In this document: positions 1 to 6,955 of the stretch, one piece after another
How the letters are laid out: the number at the start of each line of letters is the position of its first letter
How positions within the stretch are numbered: the first letter of the stretch is position 1
Assembly (NCBI GenBank): GCA_002350105.1
Contig: DEDT01000049.1
Span: 156-36,171 of the forward strand
Direction of reading: 5' to 3'
Origin: Selenomonadaceae bacterium UBA2897
GTDB taxonomy: Bacteria; Bacillota; Negativicutes; Selenomonadales; Selenomonadaceae
DNA length: 36,016 nt
Program-made: the position numbers and the translations under genes
The notes under the pieces: generated by a model
Databases searched by the model: none
What the model saw: the letters and a program-made list of their open reading frames with translations, nothing else
Told to the model about the DNA's origin: nothing

Positions 1-135
1 TATGTCATCCCGGGCAACGATGATGCAATCCGTGCCGTCAAACTGCTGACGGGCAAGATGGCTGACGCCGTGCTCGAGGGCCGTCAGGGCCAGGATGGCG
101 ACGAGGCATCCGAGAAGGATACGCAGGCTGAGTAA
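1..135 (+). CDS. rpsB: 30S ribosomal protein S2, C-terminal end (5' truncated by window)
   Basis: The window opens inside a reading frame encoding 44 residues that start YVIPGNDDAIRAVKLL and end in an acidic tail before TAA at 133-135. The phrase IPGNDDAIRAV is typical of the C-terminal part of ribosomal protein S2, where the protein packs on the small-subunit head. The acidic, Gln/Glu-rich tail is the usual variable end. The gene lies directly before tsf, the nearly universal rpsB-tsf order. Only the end is visible, so length and start cannot be judged; the name rests on the conserved phrase plus the neighbour. Confidence 0.93.
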   Translation, partial: YVIPGNDDAIRAVKLLTGKMADAVLEGRQGQDGDEASEKDTQAE

Positions 136-170
136 GCTATCAGCGCGATATTGATTAGAAGAAAAACAGA

Positions 171-210
171 AAGCGGGGTAAGGGCCTTATCCCTTATCCT
201 GCTTTTTTTA
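171..210 (+). terminator. Intrinsic terminator/attenuator between rpsB and tsf
   Basis: AGCGGGGTAAGGG (172-184) pairs with CCCTTATCCTGCT (191-203) around a 6-nt loop, with two G-U pairs, and runs into seven T (203-209). The tsf ribosome site follows within about 15 bases and no separate promoter is obvious. It therefore probably acts as a partial terminator that sets the S2 to EF-Ts ratio (inference). Confidence 0.8.
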
Positions 211-235
211 TGAGTGATTAGGAGGAAACAACCAA

Positions 236-1108
236 ATGGCAACGAAGATTACGGCCGCAATGGTAAAAGAGCTGCGCGAGAAGACGGGCGCAGGCATGAT
301 GGACTGCAAGAAGGCCCTGACGGCTACGGACGGCGATGCAGCAGCTGCTGTTGACTGGCTGCGTGAGAAGGGCATCGCCAAGGCTGCCAAGAAGTCCGGT
401 CGTGTCGCCGCTGAGGGCGCTGTCGGCGCCTATGTGACGCCGGATGGCAAAACGGGCGCTGTCGTCGAGATCAACTGCGAGACGGACTTCGCGGCTGGCA
501 ACGAGCAGTTCAAGAGCCTCCTCGCCAAGGTTGCCCAGCACATTGCTGAGACGAAACCGGCTGACCTCGATGCGCTGAACAACAGCGAGCTCGACGGCCA
601 GAAGGTTTCCGACATCATCACGAACGCTACGGCTACGATCGGCGAGAAGATTTCCCTGCGCCGCTTTGCCTGCTACGAGTCCGCTGGCCGTCTGGCCTCC
701 TACATCCACATGGGCGGCAAGATCGGCGTACTCGTCAACCTGACGGGCGGTGACGAGCAGCTCGGTAAGGACGTGGCTATGCAGATCGCTGCTGCTGCGC
801 CGATTGCCATCGATGAGACGGGCGTACCGGCTGATGTCATCGACCATGAGAAGGATGTTGCCCGCAAGACGGCACTTGAGGAAGGCAAGCCGGAGAAAAT
901 CGTCGACCGTATCGTCGAGGGCCGCATCAAGAAGTTCCTCAAAGAGGTCTGCCTCATCGACCAGATCTTCGTCAAGGATTCCGATAAGACCATCAAGGAT
1001 ATCCTCGGCGGCGTAGAGGTCAAGGAGTTCACGCGCTTCATGCTCGGCGAAGGCATCGAGAAGAAGGAAGAGAACTTCGCAGCTGAGGTTGCGGCACAGA
1101 TTAAGTAA
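236..1108 (+). CDS. tsf: Elongation factor Ts
   Basis: EF-Ts is the guanine-nucleotide exchange factor that recycles EF-Tu in the cytoplasm. The 290-residue product has the N-terminal UBA-like region (about residues 1-50) with the family signature TGAGMMDCKKAL near residue 16. The second signature is EINCETDFAAGNEQF near residue 78, followed by the dimerisation core. The length is normal for the family. The ATG at 236 has a strong AGGAGGA at 221-227. The gene follows rpsB and an attenuator-like hairpin, and its own terminator lies at 1134-1173, so rpsB-tsf is one unit and pyrH probably begins another. Confidence 0.98.
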   Translation: MATKITAAMVKELREKTGAGMMDCKKALTATDGDAAAAVDWLREKGIAKAAKKSGRVAAEGAVGAYVTPDGKTGAVVEINCETDFAAGNEQFKSLLAKVAQHIAETKPADLDALNNSELDGQKVSDIITNATATIGEKISLRRFACYESAGRLASYIHMGGKIGVLVNLTGGDEQLGKDVAMQIAAAAPIAIDETGVPADVIDHEKDVARKTALEEGKPEKIVDRIVEGRIKKFLKEVCLIDQIFVKDSDKTIKDILGGVEVKEFTRFMLGEGIEKKEENFAAEVAAQIK

Positions 1109-1124
1109 ATTTTTCCACTTTATT

Positions 1125-1154
1125 TTGCCAGGAAAAGAGGACACATGGTATAAT
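1125..1154 (+). promoter_or_regulatory. Candidate sigma-70 promoter for pyrH-frr, inside the tsf terminator
   Basis: TTGCCA (1125-1130), an 18-bp spacer and a perfect TATAAT (1149-1154) precede pyrH. The -10 box lies in the loop of the terminator hairpin at 1134-1170, so ending one unit and starting the next share the same bases. The expected start is near 1161. Confidence 0.55.
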
Positions 1155-1173
1155 AACTTGTGTTCTCTTTTTT
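1134..1173 (+). terminator. Intrinsic terminator after tsf
   Basis: AAAGAGGACACA (1134-1145) pairs with TGTGTTCTCTTT (1159-1170) with one G-U pair, then continues in T to 1173. The 13-nt loop contains the TATAAT of the pyrH promoter. Confidence 0.75.
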
Positions 1174-1196
1174 GCCAAATAGAAAAGATTGAGCGG

Positions 1197-1240
1197 CAGA
1201 CGTCGTGTAGCAGTGAGCGGGAGGTGTCCCGTGCTGTCTG
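1197..1240 (+). promoter_or_regulatory. Structured leader hairpin just before pyrH
   Basis: Three nested paired blocks are visible: CAGAC (1197-1201) with GTCTG (1236-1240), AGCA (1209-1212) with TGCT (1232-1235), and CGGGA (1218-1222) with TCCCG (1227-1231) around a GGTG loop. The unpaired bases are bulged on the 5' side. The structure ends two bases before the pyrH ribosome site, so it may tune translation; this is inference. Confidence 0.4.
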
Positions 1241-1255
1241 ATGGAGGTAAGGATT

Positions 1256-1984
1256 TTGGAAACGGCTAAGTATAAACGGGTAGTGCTCAAGCTGAGCGGC
1301 GAGTCCCTCGCCGGCGATCAGGGCTTTGGTATCAATCCGGAAGTCGTAGAGGACATTGCAAAGCAGATCAAGATCGTGCGCGATCATGGCGTAGATGTGG
1401 CAGTCGTCGTGGGCGGCGGCAACATCTGGCGCGGCCTGGCCGGTTCGGCCAAGGGCATGGATCGCGCCACGGCTGACTACATGGGCATGCTGGCCACGGT
1501 CATGAATGCCCTGGCCCTCAAGGATGCGCTCGAGAAGCAGGAAGTGGACACGCGTGTCCAGACGGCCATCGAGATGCGTCAGGTTGCCGAGCCTTACATC
1601 CGCGGCAAGGCGATCCGCCACATGGAGAAAGGCCGCGTCGTCATATTCGGCGCGGGCACGGGCAATCCGTACTTCTCCACCGATACGACCGCTGCGCTGC
1701 GCGCTGCCGAGACGGAGGCCGATGTCATCCTCATGGCCAAGAAGGGCACGGATGGCATCTATGACAGCGATCCGAACAAGAACCCGAACGCGAAGAGATT
1801 CGACGAGATTACCTATAGCGATATCCTGAGCCGTGGCCTGCAGGTCATGGATTCCACGGCGACGAGCCTGTGCATGGACAACAAGATCCCTCTCGTGGTT
1901 TTCAACATCGACCATCATGAGAACATCGTCAAGGCAGCCCTCGGCGAGGATATCGGCACGACCGTAGGAGGCGAAATCGCATGA
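1256..1984 (+). CDS. pyrH: UMP kinase (uridylate kinase)
   Basis: PyrH phosphorylates UMP to UDP with ATP, the committed step to UTP and CTP, and belongs to the amino-acid-kinase fold. Visible motifs are KRVVLKLSGESLAG (ATP-site Lys and Gly loop), VVGGGNIWRG, and GTGNPYFSTDTTAALRA, all typical of bacterial hexameric UMP kinase. I chose TTG 1256 (242 residues) because GGAGG at 1243-1247 sits 8 bases ahead. The in-frame ATG at 1241 lies against a leader hairpin, has only a distant purine run and would add five residues. The stop overlaps the frr start (ATGA), so the two are translationally coupled. Confidence 0.96.
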   Translation: METAKYKRVVLKLSGESLAGDQGFGINPEVVEDIAKQIKIVRDHGVDVAVVVGGGNIWRGLAGSAKGMDRATADYMGMLATVMNALALKDALEKQEVDTRVQTAIEMRQVAEPYIRGKAIRHMEKGRVVIFGAGTGNPYFSTDTTAALRAAETEADVILMAKKGTDGIYDSDPNKNPNAKRFDEITYSDILSRGLQVMDSTATSLCMDNKIPLVVFNIDHHENIVKAALGEDIGTTVGGEIA

Positions 1985-2538
1985 GCAATGAAATTCTCTC
2001 CACGCATGAGGAGAGCATGAAGAAATCGATTGAAGCGTATAAGCATGAGCTGAGCAGCCTGCGCGCCGGCCGCGCTACGCCGTCGCTTCTGGACCGCGTG
2101 ATGGTGGACTACTATGGTGCACCGACGCCGGTGAACCAGATCGCGAAGGTGACGGTGCCGGAGCCGCGTATGATCCTTATCCAGCCGTGGGAGGGCTCCA
2201 TCCTCCACGACATCGAGGTGGCGATCATGAAATCGGACCTGGGCCTGAACCCGAACTCCGACGGTACGGCCATCCGCCTGTCCATCCCTGCCCTCACGCA
2301 GGAGCGCCGTCAGGAGCTCGTGAAGGCGGTCAGCAAGAAGGCCGAGGAGGCCAAAGTCGCGCTGCGTAACGTGCGCCGCGATGGCAACGACGCCATCAAG
2401 AAGCAGGAGAAGGCCAAGGAAATCACCGAGGATGAGTCCAAGCGCCTGCAGGATAAGATGCAGAAGCTCATTGATAAATACGTCAAGCTGGTCGATGAGC
2501 TGAAGGACAAGAAGGATAAGGAGGTCATGGAGGTCTGA
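1981..2538 (+). CDS. frr: Ribosome recycling factor
   Basis: RRF works with EF-G to split the post-termination ribosome. The 185-residue product has exactly the usual length, with the three-helix-bundle arms and the conserved phrases LRAGRATPSLLD, PTPVNQIAKVTVPEPR and LSIPALTQERRQEL. The last third is the highly charged helix KLIDKYVKLVDELKDKKDKE. Its ATG overlaps the pyrH stop by four bases. Its own TGA shares a base with the ATG of the next small gene, so pyrH-frr and the two genes after it appear to be co-translated. Confidence 0.98.
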   Translation: MSNEILSTHEESMKKSIEAYKHELSSLRAGRATPSLLDRVMVDYYGAPTPVNQIAKVTVPEPRMILIQPWEGSILHDIEVAIMKSDLGLNPNSDGTAIRLSIPALTQERRQELVKAVSKKAEEAKVALRNVRRDGNDAIKKQEKAKEITEDESKRLQDKMQKLIDKYVKLVDELKDKKDKEVMEV

Positions 2539-2765
2539 TGGCCGCCATACCAGACTGCATCGGCAGGTCTCAGGCTGAGGCGCAGCAGCTGCTGCGCGCG
2601 GCCGGACTGTCTTTTACCGAGGAAATTACACGCCCAACGCGTGATTTTTTCAAGACAGATTCTACCTGTCTTTACGTCGTCCGTCAGCGGTTGCTGGCGG
2701 GGGATGAAGTACGTCTGACCCTGGCGGCCAGAATGGAGAAGGAGGTGTCTTGTCATGGCTTATAA
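2538..2765 (+). CDS. Small PASTA-like protein of unknown function
   Basis: This 75-residue protein begins IPDCIGRSQAEAQQLLRAAGL, which resembles the start of a PASTA repeat (usual pattern: Pro-Asp, Gly, Ala-x-x-x-Leu, Ala-Gly-Leu). It ends with a strand-like stretch, YVVRQRLLAGDEVRLTLAAR, which also fits one PASTA fold. There is no signal peptide or membrane segment, unlike most PASTA domains, which sit outside the cell on kinases or penicillin-binding proteins. The start shares one base with the frr stop, with GGAGG at 2529-2533. The end overlaps the ferredoxin gene by 11 bases, so the two are very probably coupled. A link to the iron-sulfur protein is inference. Confidence 0.65.
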   Translation: MAAIPDCIGRSQAEAQQLLRAAGLSFTEEITRPTRDFFKTDSTCLYVVRQRLLAGDEVRLTLAARMEKEVSCHGL

Positions 2766-2925
2766 GATTGGTGAGGACTGCATTTCCTGCGGTTCCTGCG
2801 CTGCTACCTGCCCGGTTGAAGCAATCAGCGAGGGGGCGGAGCGCTACGAGATCGACCCGGATAAGTGCATTGAGTGCGGTGCTTGCGCTGCCCAGTGCCC
2901 GGTATCGACGATTGAAGCTCCCTGA
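2755..2925 (+). CDS. 2[4Fe-4S] ferredoxin
   Basis: A short 56-residue protein with two cysteine sets: C9-x2-C12-x2-C15-x3-C19 followed by Pro, and C38-x2-C41-x2-C44-x3-C48 followed by Pro. This is the clostridial-type ferredoxin that carries single electrons at low potential in the cytoplasm of anaerobes. The length matches the family. GGAGGTG (2741-2747) precedes ATG 2755. The gene starts inside the end of the PASTA-like gene. A ferredoxin between frr and uppS is not part of the usual conserved cluster. A neighbouring iron-sulfur user is IspG, which takes electrons from ferredoxin or flavodoxin, so support of the isoprenoid pathway is possible (inference). Confidence 0.93.
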   Translation: MAYKIGEDCISCGSCAATCPVEAISEGAERYEIDPDKCIECGACAAQCPVSTIEAP

Positions 2926-2970
2926 TGTGAGACAACGATAAGTTTTTATCAGCGTTTCCTTCTGGAACCG

Positions 2971-3012
2971 GCCCCTCATACTGGTGACAGGCGAGGGGCT
3001 TTGTTCTTTTCT
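2971..3012 (+). terminator. Probable terminator after the ferredoxin gene
   Basis: GCCCCTC (2971-2977) pairs perfectly with GAGGGGC (2993-2999) around a 15-nt loop, followed by the interrupted T tract TTTGTTCTTTT. The loop is long and the stem short, so efficiency is uncertain. The 124-base gap 2926-3049 shows no convincing promoter, so uppS may depend on read-through. Confidence 0.5.
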
Positions 3013-3049
3013 GCCCCTGCAGGAAGACAGAGGGAGAAGGAGGCAGATC

Positions 3050-3847
3050 ATGCTGAAGAAGATTTTAGGCGGACTGGGTTCTTCGGAGAAATTCGAGATC
3101 CCGGCACATGACTCGCTACTTTTTAAAGATATAAAATGGGATCGGCTGCCGCGCCACGTGGCCGTCATCATGGACGGCAATGGCCGCTGGGCTACGGGCA
3201 AGGGCCTGTTGCGCACGGCGGGGCATACGGCGGGCGTCAAGACGTTGAAGAACATCCTCAAGACGGCCATCGGCCTGAAGCTGGATGCGCTGACCGTCTA
3301 TGCCTTTTCGACGGAGAACTGGAAGCGGCCGCGTCCCGAAGTGGATTTCCTCATGCAGCTCTTTTCGGATTATCTGAAAAAGGAATTGCAGGAGATGCAC
3401 GAAGATAACGTGCAGATTCACTTTATCGGCCGCATCGACGGCCTGCCTGCGAGCCTGCAAAAGCAGATGCGTGAGGCAGAAACCCTCATGCAGCACAACA
3501 CGGGCGTAAAGTTCAACGTCGCGGCGAATTACGGCGGTCAGGATGAGATCCTGCGCGCCGTGCAGAGCCTCGCGGCGAAGGTGGCGGCAGGAGAATTGCG
3601 CCCCGAAGAAATCACGGAGCAAGCCATCGATGACGCGCTGGATACGCGCGGCAACCTGCCTGTTGACCTCGTGATCCGCACGAGCGGCGACGAGCGCCTC
3701 TCGAATTTTCTGCTCTGGCAGTCGGCCTATGCCGAGTTCTATTTCACCAAGGTGAACTGGCCGGACTTCACGCCCGCGGATTTCGTGGCGGCCATGGTGG
3801 ATTTCGCCGGGCGCAATCGCCGTTTTGGCGGCCTGAAAAATCAGTAA
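3050..3847 (+). CDS. uppS: Undecaprenyl diphosphate synthase (cis-prenyltransferase)
   Basis: UppS extends farnesyl diphosphate with eight isopentenyl diphosphates to make the C55 carrier lipid used for peptidoglycan and LPS O-antigen. The product has 265 residues. HVAVIMDGNGRWA (residues 36-48) carries the catalytic Asp42 and the Gly-Asn-Gly-Arg diphosphate site. FSTENWKRP and DLVIRTSGDERLSNF are the other signature blocks. ATG 3050 is chosen because AAGGAGG lies at 3037-3043; an in-frame upstream ATG at 2984 falls in the terminator loop. It leads an envelope run (cdsA, dxr, rseP, ispG) that joins isoprenoid supply with lipid synthesis. Confidence 0.97.
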   Translation: MLKKILGGLGSSEKFEIPAHDSLLFKDIKWDRLPRHVAVIMDGNGRWATGKGLLRTAGHTAGVKTLKNILKTAIGLKLDALTVYAFSTENWKRPRPEVDFLMQLFSDYLKKELQEMHEDNVQIHFIGRIDGLPASLQKQMREAETLMQHNTGVKFNVAANYGGQDEILRAVQSLAAKVAAGELRPEEITEQAIDDALDTRGNLPVDLVIRTSGDERLSNFLLWQSAYAEFYFTKVNWPDFTPADFVAAMVDFAGRNRRFGGLKNQ

Positions 3848-3877
3848 ATCATGTGAGCAGGATAGGAGGATAACCTT

Positions 3878-4708
3878 TTGCTTACGCGTATCATTACGGG
3901 CATTGTCGGCATCGCGCTGATGGCCTTTATCATCCAGACGGGCGGCACGCTCTTTGCGGCCTCCGTACTGGTGCTGTCGCTCGTGGCCTGGTTCGAGTAC
4001 GTGCAGGCCTTCAGCCACAGGGGTGGCAACCTGACGTTCGTGCTGGGGCTCATCAGCCTCGTGTTGCTCTGGGGCTGTGCCTGGCTGGGCAACGATGGCG
4101 AGATGCTGCTCGTCATCAGCGGCACGGTGTTGCTCATTTTGCTGGCTTCCGTGCTGCTGCACGGCCGCATTTCCTTTGTCGATGCCTGCACCTCCATCGC
4201 GGGTATCCTCTACTTCGGCCTTTCCTTCGGTTACGTGGTGCAGCTGCGCTTTTTGGATCCGGAGGTGCTGCTCGCAAGCCCGCTGGGCAATTTCGAGTTC
4301 GGCTGCGCGATAATCTGGGTCATGTTCATCGGCACCTGGGCCAGCGATACCTTTGCTTACTTCGTGGGCTCGGCCATCGGCAGCCATAAGCTCTGCCCCT
4401 CCATCAGCCCGAATAAGACCATCGAGGGGTTCCTCGGCTCGGTCGTGGGCACGACGGCATCGGTCTATGGCCTGAGCTTCTTCTTCGGCCTGCCGCAGCT
4501 GGAGATGGCGGGCCTCGGCTTTGCCATTTCCCTGCTGGCGACGCTCGGCGATCTCGTGGAGTCCGTGGCGAAACGCTATACGGGCATCAAGGATTCGGGC
4601 AACATCATCCCGGGACATGGCGGCGTCTGGGATCGCTTTGACAGCGTGCTCTTTACGGCACCGCTCGTGTTCTTCTTCGTGCAGTTCATCAGCCTGGTTG
4701 GGAAGTAA
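3878..4708 (+). CDS. cdsA: Phosphatidate cytidylyltransferase (CDP-diglyceride synthase)
   Basis: CdsA makes CDP-diacylglycerol from phosphatidic acid and CTP at the inner membrane, the branch point to all phospholipids. The 276-residue protein is mostly hydrophobic, with about seven or eight membrane segments. It ends in the family signature VAKRYTGIKDSGNIIPGHGG followed by WDRFDS, and carries SPNKTIEGFLGS before it. The start is TTG 3878 with AGGAGG at 3864-3869. It lies 30 bases after uppS and 15 before dxr, consistent with one operon. Confidence 0.96.
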   Translation: MLTRIITGIVGIALMAFIIQTGGTLFAASVLVLSLVAWFEYVQAFSHRGGNLTFVLGLISLVLLWGCAWLGNDGEMLLVISGTVLLILLASVLLHGRISFVDACTSIAGILYFGLSFGYVVQLRFLDPEVLLASPLGNFEFGCAIIWVMFIGTWASDTFAYFVGSAIGSHKLCPSISPNKTIEGFLGSVVGTTASVYGLSFFFGLPQLEMAGLGFAISLLATLGDLVESVAKRYTGIKDSGNIIPGHGGVWDRFDSVLFTAPLVFFFVQFISLVGK

Positions 4709-4723
4709 GGGAGGTACAGCAGG

Positions 4724-5878
4724 ATGAAAAATATTGCCGTACTCGGCTCGACCGGCTCGATTGGCCGGCAGACGCTCGATGTGGTGCGCAGCCATCCCGA
4801 GCTCTTCCATATCAGTGTGCTCGCGGCGAACCGCAGCGACGAGTTGCTGGAGCAGCAGATCAAGGAGTTCCAGCCGGAGCTCGCGGTGCTGGCCGATGAG
4901 GCAGCATATCAGCGGCTCAAAGCTCGTTACAGCGGCAAGACGAAGCTTGCGGGCGGGCGTCAGGCCTTCATTGATGCGGCGGCGGTGCCGGAGGTACAGA
5001 CGGTCGTGACGGCCATGATGGGCTTCGCGGGTCTGGAGCCGACGCTGAAGGCACTCGATGCGAAGAAGAACATCGCGCTCGCGAACAAGGAGACGCTGGT
5101 CGTAGCTGGCGAAATCGTCATGCGCCGCGTCAAGGAGCAGGGCGTGGCCCTGCTGCCTGTGGACAGTGAGCACGGCGCATTTTTCCAGTGCCTGCAGGGC
5201 GAGCGGCGTGACAAGGTCGAAAAGCTGCTTCTGACCTGTTCGGGCGGGCCGTTCCGCGGCAGGAAGCGTGAGGAGCTCGTGGGTGCCACGAAGGCACAGG
5301 TGCTCGCGCACCCGACCTGGACCATGGGCCAGAAGATCACCGTGGACTCGGCGAGTCTCGTGAACAAAGGGCTCGAGGTCATCGAGGCGAAGTGGCTTTA
5401 CGGCGTGAGCTACGACCAGATTCAGGTCGTCGTGCATCCGCAGAGCATTGTGCACTCCATGGTGCAGTTCTGCGATGGCTCGGTCATTGCGCAGCTCGGC
5501 TGTCCGGACATGAAGCTGCCCATCCAGTATGCACTGACCTATCCGGAGCGTCAGCCCTCGCAGTTCGAGCGGCTGGATTTCTGGCAGCTGCATGACCTCA
5601 CGTTTGAAAGGCCGGATACGGAGACGTTCAAGGGACTGAAATTCGCCTATGAGGCAGGCCGCATCGGCGGTTCCATGCCCTGTGTGTTCAACGGTGCGAA
5701 TGAGGTGGCCGTGGCGGCTTTCCTGCGCGGCGACATCCATTTCCTCGATATCTATGATGTCATCGAGGCGGCCATGCTCAAGCGTGAGACCATCCTCGAG
5801 CCGACGCTGGAGGAACTGCTGGCCGAGGATCAGTGGGCGCGTAGCTACGCCCGCGATTTCCTCGCCAAGAGGGGATAA
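4724..5878 (+). CDS. dxr: 1-deoxy-D-xylulose 5-phosphate reductoisomerase
   Basis: Dxr (IspC) converts DXP to 2-C-methyl-D-erythritol 4-phosphate with NADPH, the committed step of the non-mevalonate isoprenoid pathway. The 384-residue protein has the Rossmann motif LGSTGSIGRQTLDVV at its N terminus and LANKETLVVAGEIV. The metal and substrate block is PVDSEHGAFFQCL, with the flexible loop around TWTMGQKITVDSA. The length is standard. GGGAGGT precedes ATG 4724. It shares the cluster with ispG and uppS, so early, late and polymerising isoprenoid steps are grouped. Confidence 0.97.
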   Translation: MKNIAVLGSTGSIGRQTLDVVRSHPELFHISVLAANRSDELLEQQIKEFQPELAVLADEAAYQRLKARYSGKTKLAGGRQAFIDAAAVPEVQTVVTAMMGFAGLEPTLKALDAKKNIALANKETLVVAGEIVMRRVKEQGVALLPVDSEHGAFFQCLQGERRDKVEKLLLTCSGGPFRGRKREELVGATKAQVLAHPTWTMGQKITVDSASLVNKGLEVIEAKWLYGVSYDQIQVVVHPQSIVHSMVQFCDGSVIAQLGCPDMKLPIQYALTYPERQPSQFERLDFWQLHDLTFERPDTETFKGLKFAYEAGRIGGSMPCVFNGANEVAVAAFLRGDIHFLDIYDVIEAAMLKRETILEPTLEELLAEDQWARSYARDFLAKRG

Positions 5879-5902
5879 CATCCTCGTCAAGAAAGGTATA
5901 AG
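5859..5902 (+). repeat. Imperfect 22-bp tandem duplication at the dxr-rseP junction
   Basis: TCCTCGCCAAGAGGGGATAA (from 5859) is followed by TCCTCGTCAAGAAAGGTATAA (from 5881, first 20 of 21 bases closely matching). The first copy contains the end of dxr and its stop; the second supplies the purine-rich ribosome site of rseP. It looks like an old local duplication. Confidence 0.5.
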
Positions 5903-5909
5903 GTAATTT

Positions 5910-6950
5910 ATGGTTTTGACGATAGCGGCGGCCATCTTTGTCTTTGGCCTGCTGGTACTCGTGCATGAGCTCGGTCATTTCGCCACGGCGAAATGGACCG
6001 GCATGCGCGTCGATGAGTTCGCGATCGGCTTCGGCCCGAGACTTTTCAGCGTCAAAAAGGGTGAGACGGTCTATTCCATCCGCGCCGTACCGCTGGGCGG
6101 CTTCAACGATATTGCGGGCATGGATCCGGCGAACAATGATGCGGGCTCGCGCGGCTACTGCGAAAAGCCGGTGCTTCACCGTATGATCGTGATTCTGGCC
6201 GGCTCCATCATGAACTTTATCCTGCCGATTTTCCTGTTTTTCGGCATCTTCTACTTTGCCGGCGTCAGCACGCCGAATCCTGAGCCGGTCTTCGGTCAGG
6301 TCATGGCGGGGAAGCCGGCCGCGGAGGCAGGCCTGCAGACGGGCGACCGCGTGGTCAGTCTGAACGGTGAGTCCATCGCCAGCTGGCAGGAGTTCGTGAC
6401 GGCGACGAGTAAACTGGAGGCCGATACGCCGGCGGTGATCACCGTCGAGCGCGGCGGCGAGCAGGTGGAGACGACTGTCACGCCGAGCTATGACAAGGGT
6501 TCGAAGCGCACGGTCATCGGCGTCATGAGCGAAGTTAAGACGATGCATCCGGGTTTTTTTGCCTCTATGGGGATGGCCGTGCAGCACACGGGACAGATCA
6601 TCTACATGATGCTCGATGCCCTGTACAAGCTCATTCTGGAGCTGTCGGGTGCTGAGCTCGCAGGGCCAATCGGTGTGGCGCAGATGGCGGGGCAGGTGGC
6701 CCAGCTGGGCATCGTGCCGCTGCTGAACTTCACGGCTTTCCTCTCGCTGAACCTCGGCATCGTCAACCTGTTCCCGATTCCGGCGCTGGATGGCGGCCAT
6801 TTCGCCGGCCTCTGCGTCGAGGCTGTGCGTGGCAAGCCACTCGGCGAGAAGTCCATGTATTACCTGCAGGTCGCGGGCATCACGCTGCTGGTGCTCCTGA
6901 TGCTGCTGGCGACGAAGAATGACCTCGTGCGTGTCTTTACAGGAGGCTGA
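5910..6950 (+). CDS. rseP: RIP metalloprotease RseP (site-2 protease)
   Basis: RseP is an inner-membrane zinc protease that cuts membrane-bound anti-sigma factors or signal-peptide remnants inside the bilayer. The 346-residue product has the zinc motif HELGH at residues 19-23 within the first membrane helix. A PDZ domain follows (about residues 95-180, with GLQTGDRVVSLNGE). The third ligand motif NLFPIPALDGGH lies in a later helix, and a hydrophobic C-terminal segment ends the protein. The length is that of a Gram-positive type with one PDZ, not the two-PDZ E. coli form. ATG 5910 has a modest AAGG site. The position between dxr and ispG is the common Firmicute arrangement. Confidence 0.96.
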   Translation: MVLTIAAAIFVFGLLVLVHELGHFATAKWTGMRVDEFAIGFGPRLFSVKKGETVYSIRAVPLGGFNDIAGMDPANNDAGSRGYCEKPVLHRMIVILAGSIMNFILPIFLFFGIFYFAGVSTPNPEPVFGQVMAGKPAAEAGLQTGDRVVSLNGESIASWQEFVTATSKLEADTPAVITVERGGEQVETTVTPSYDKGSKRTVIGVMSEVKTMHPGFFASMGMAVQHTGQIIYMMLDALYKLILELSGAELAGPIGVAQMAGQVAQLGIVPLLNFTAFLSLNLGIVNLFPIPALDGGHFAGLCVEAVRGKPLGEKSMYYLQVAGITLLVLLMLLATKNDLVRVFTGG

Positions 6951-6955
6951 GTAGA

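Noticed and set aside
1241..1255. ATG 1241 as the pyrH start
   Set aside because: GGAGG at 1243-1247 lies downstream of it and is well spaced for TTG 1256, and the extra five residues are not expected in UMP kinases.
3116..5935. Very long minus-strand open frame (939 codons) opposite uppS, cdsA and dxr, and similar long antisense frames elsewhere (for example 218-1918, 7540-9327, 30670-32874, 32864-34954)
   Set aside because: They lie exactly opposite well-identified genes, have low-complexity His/Arg/Leu-rich products with no recognisable domain, and are expected from the high GC at third positions.
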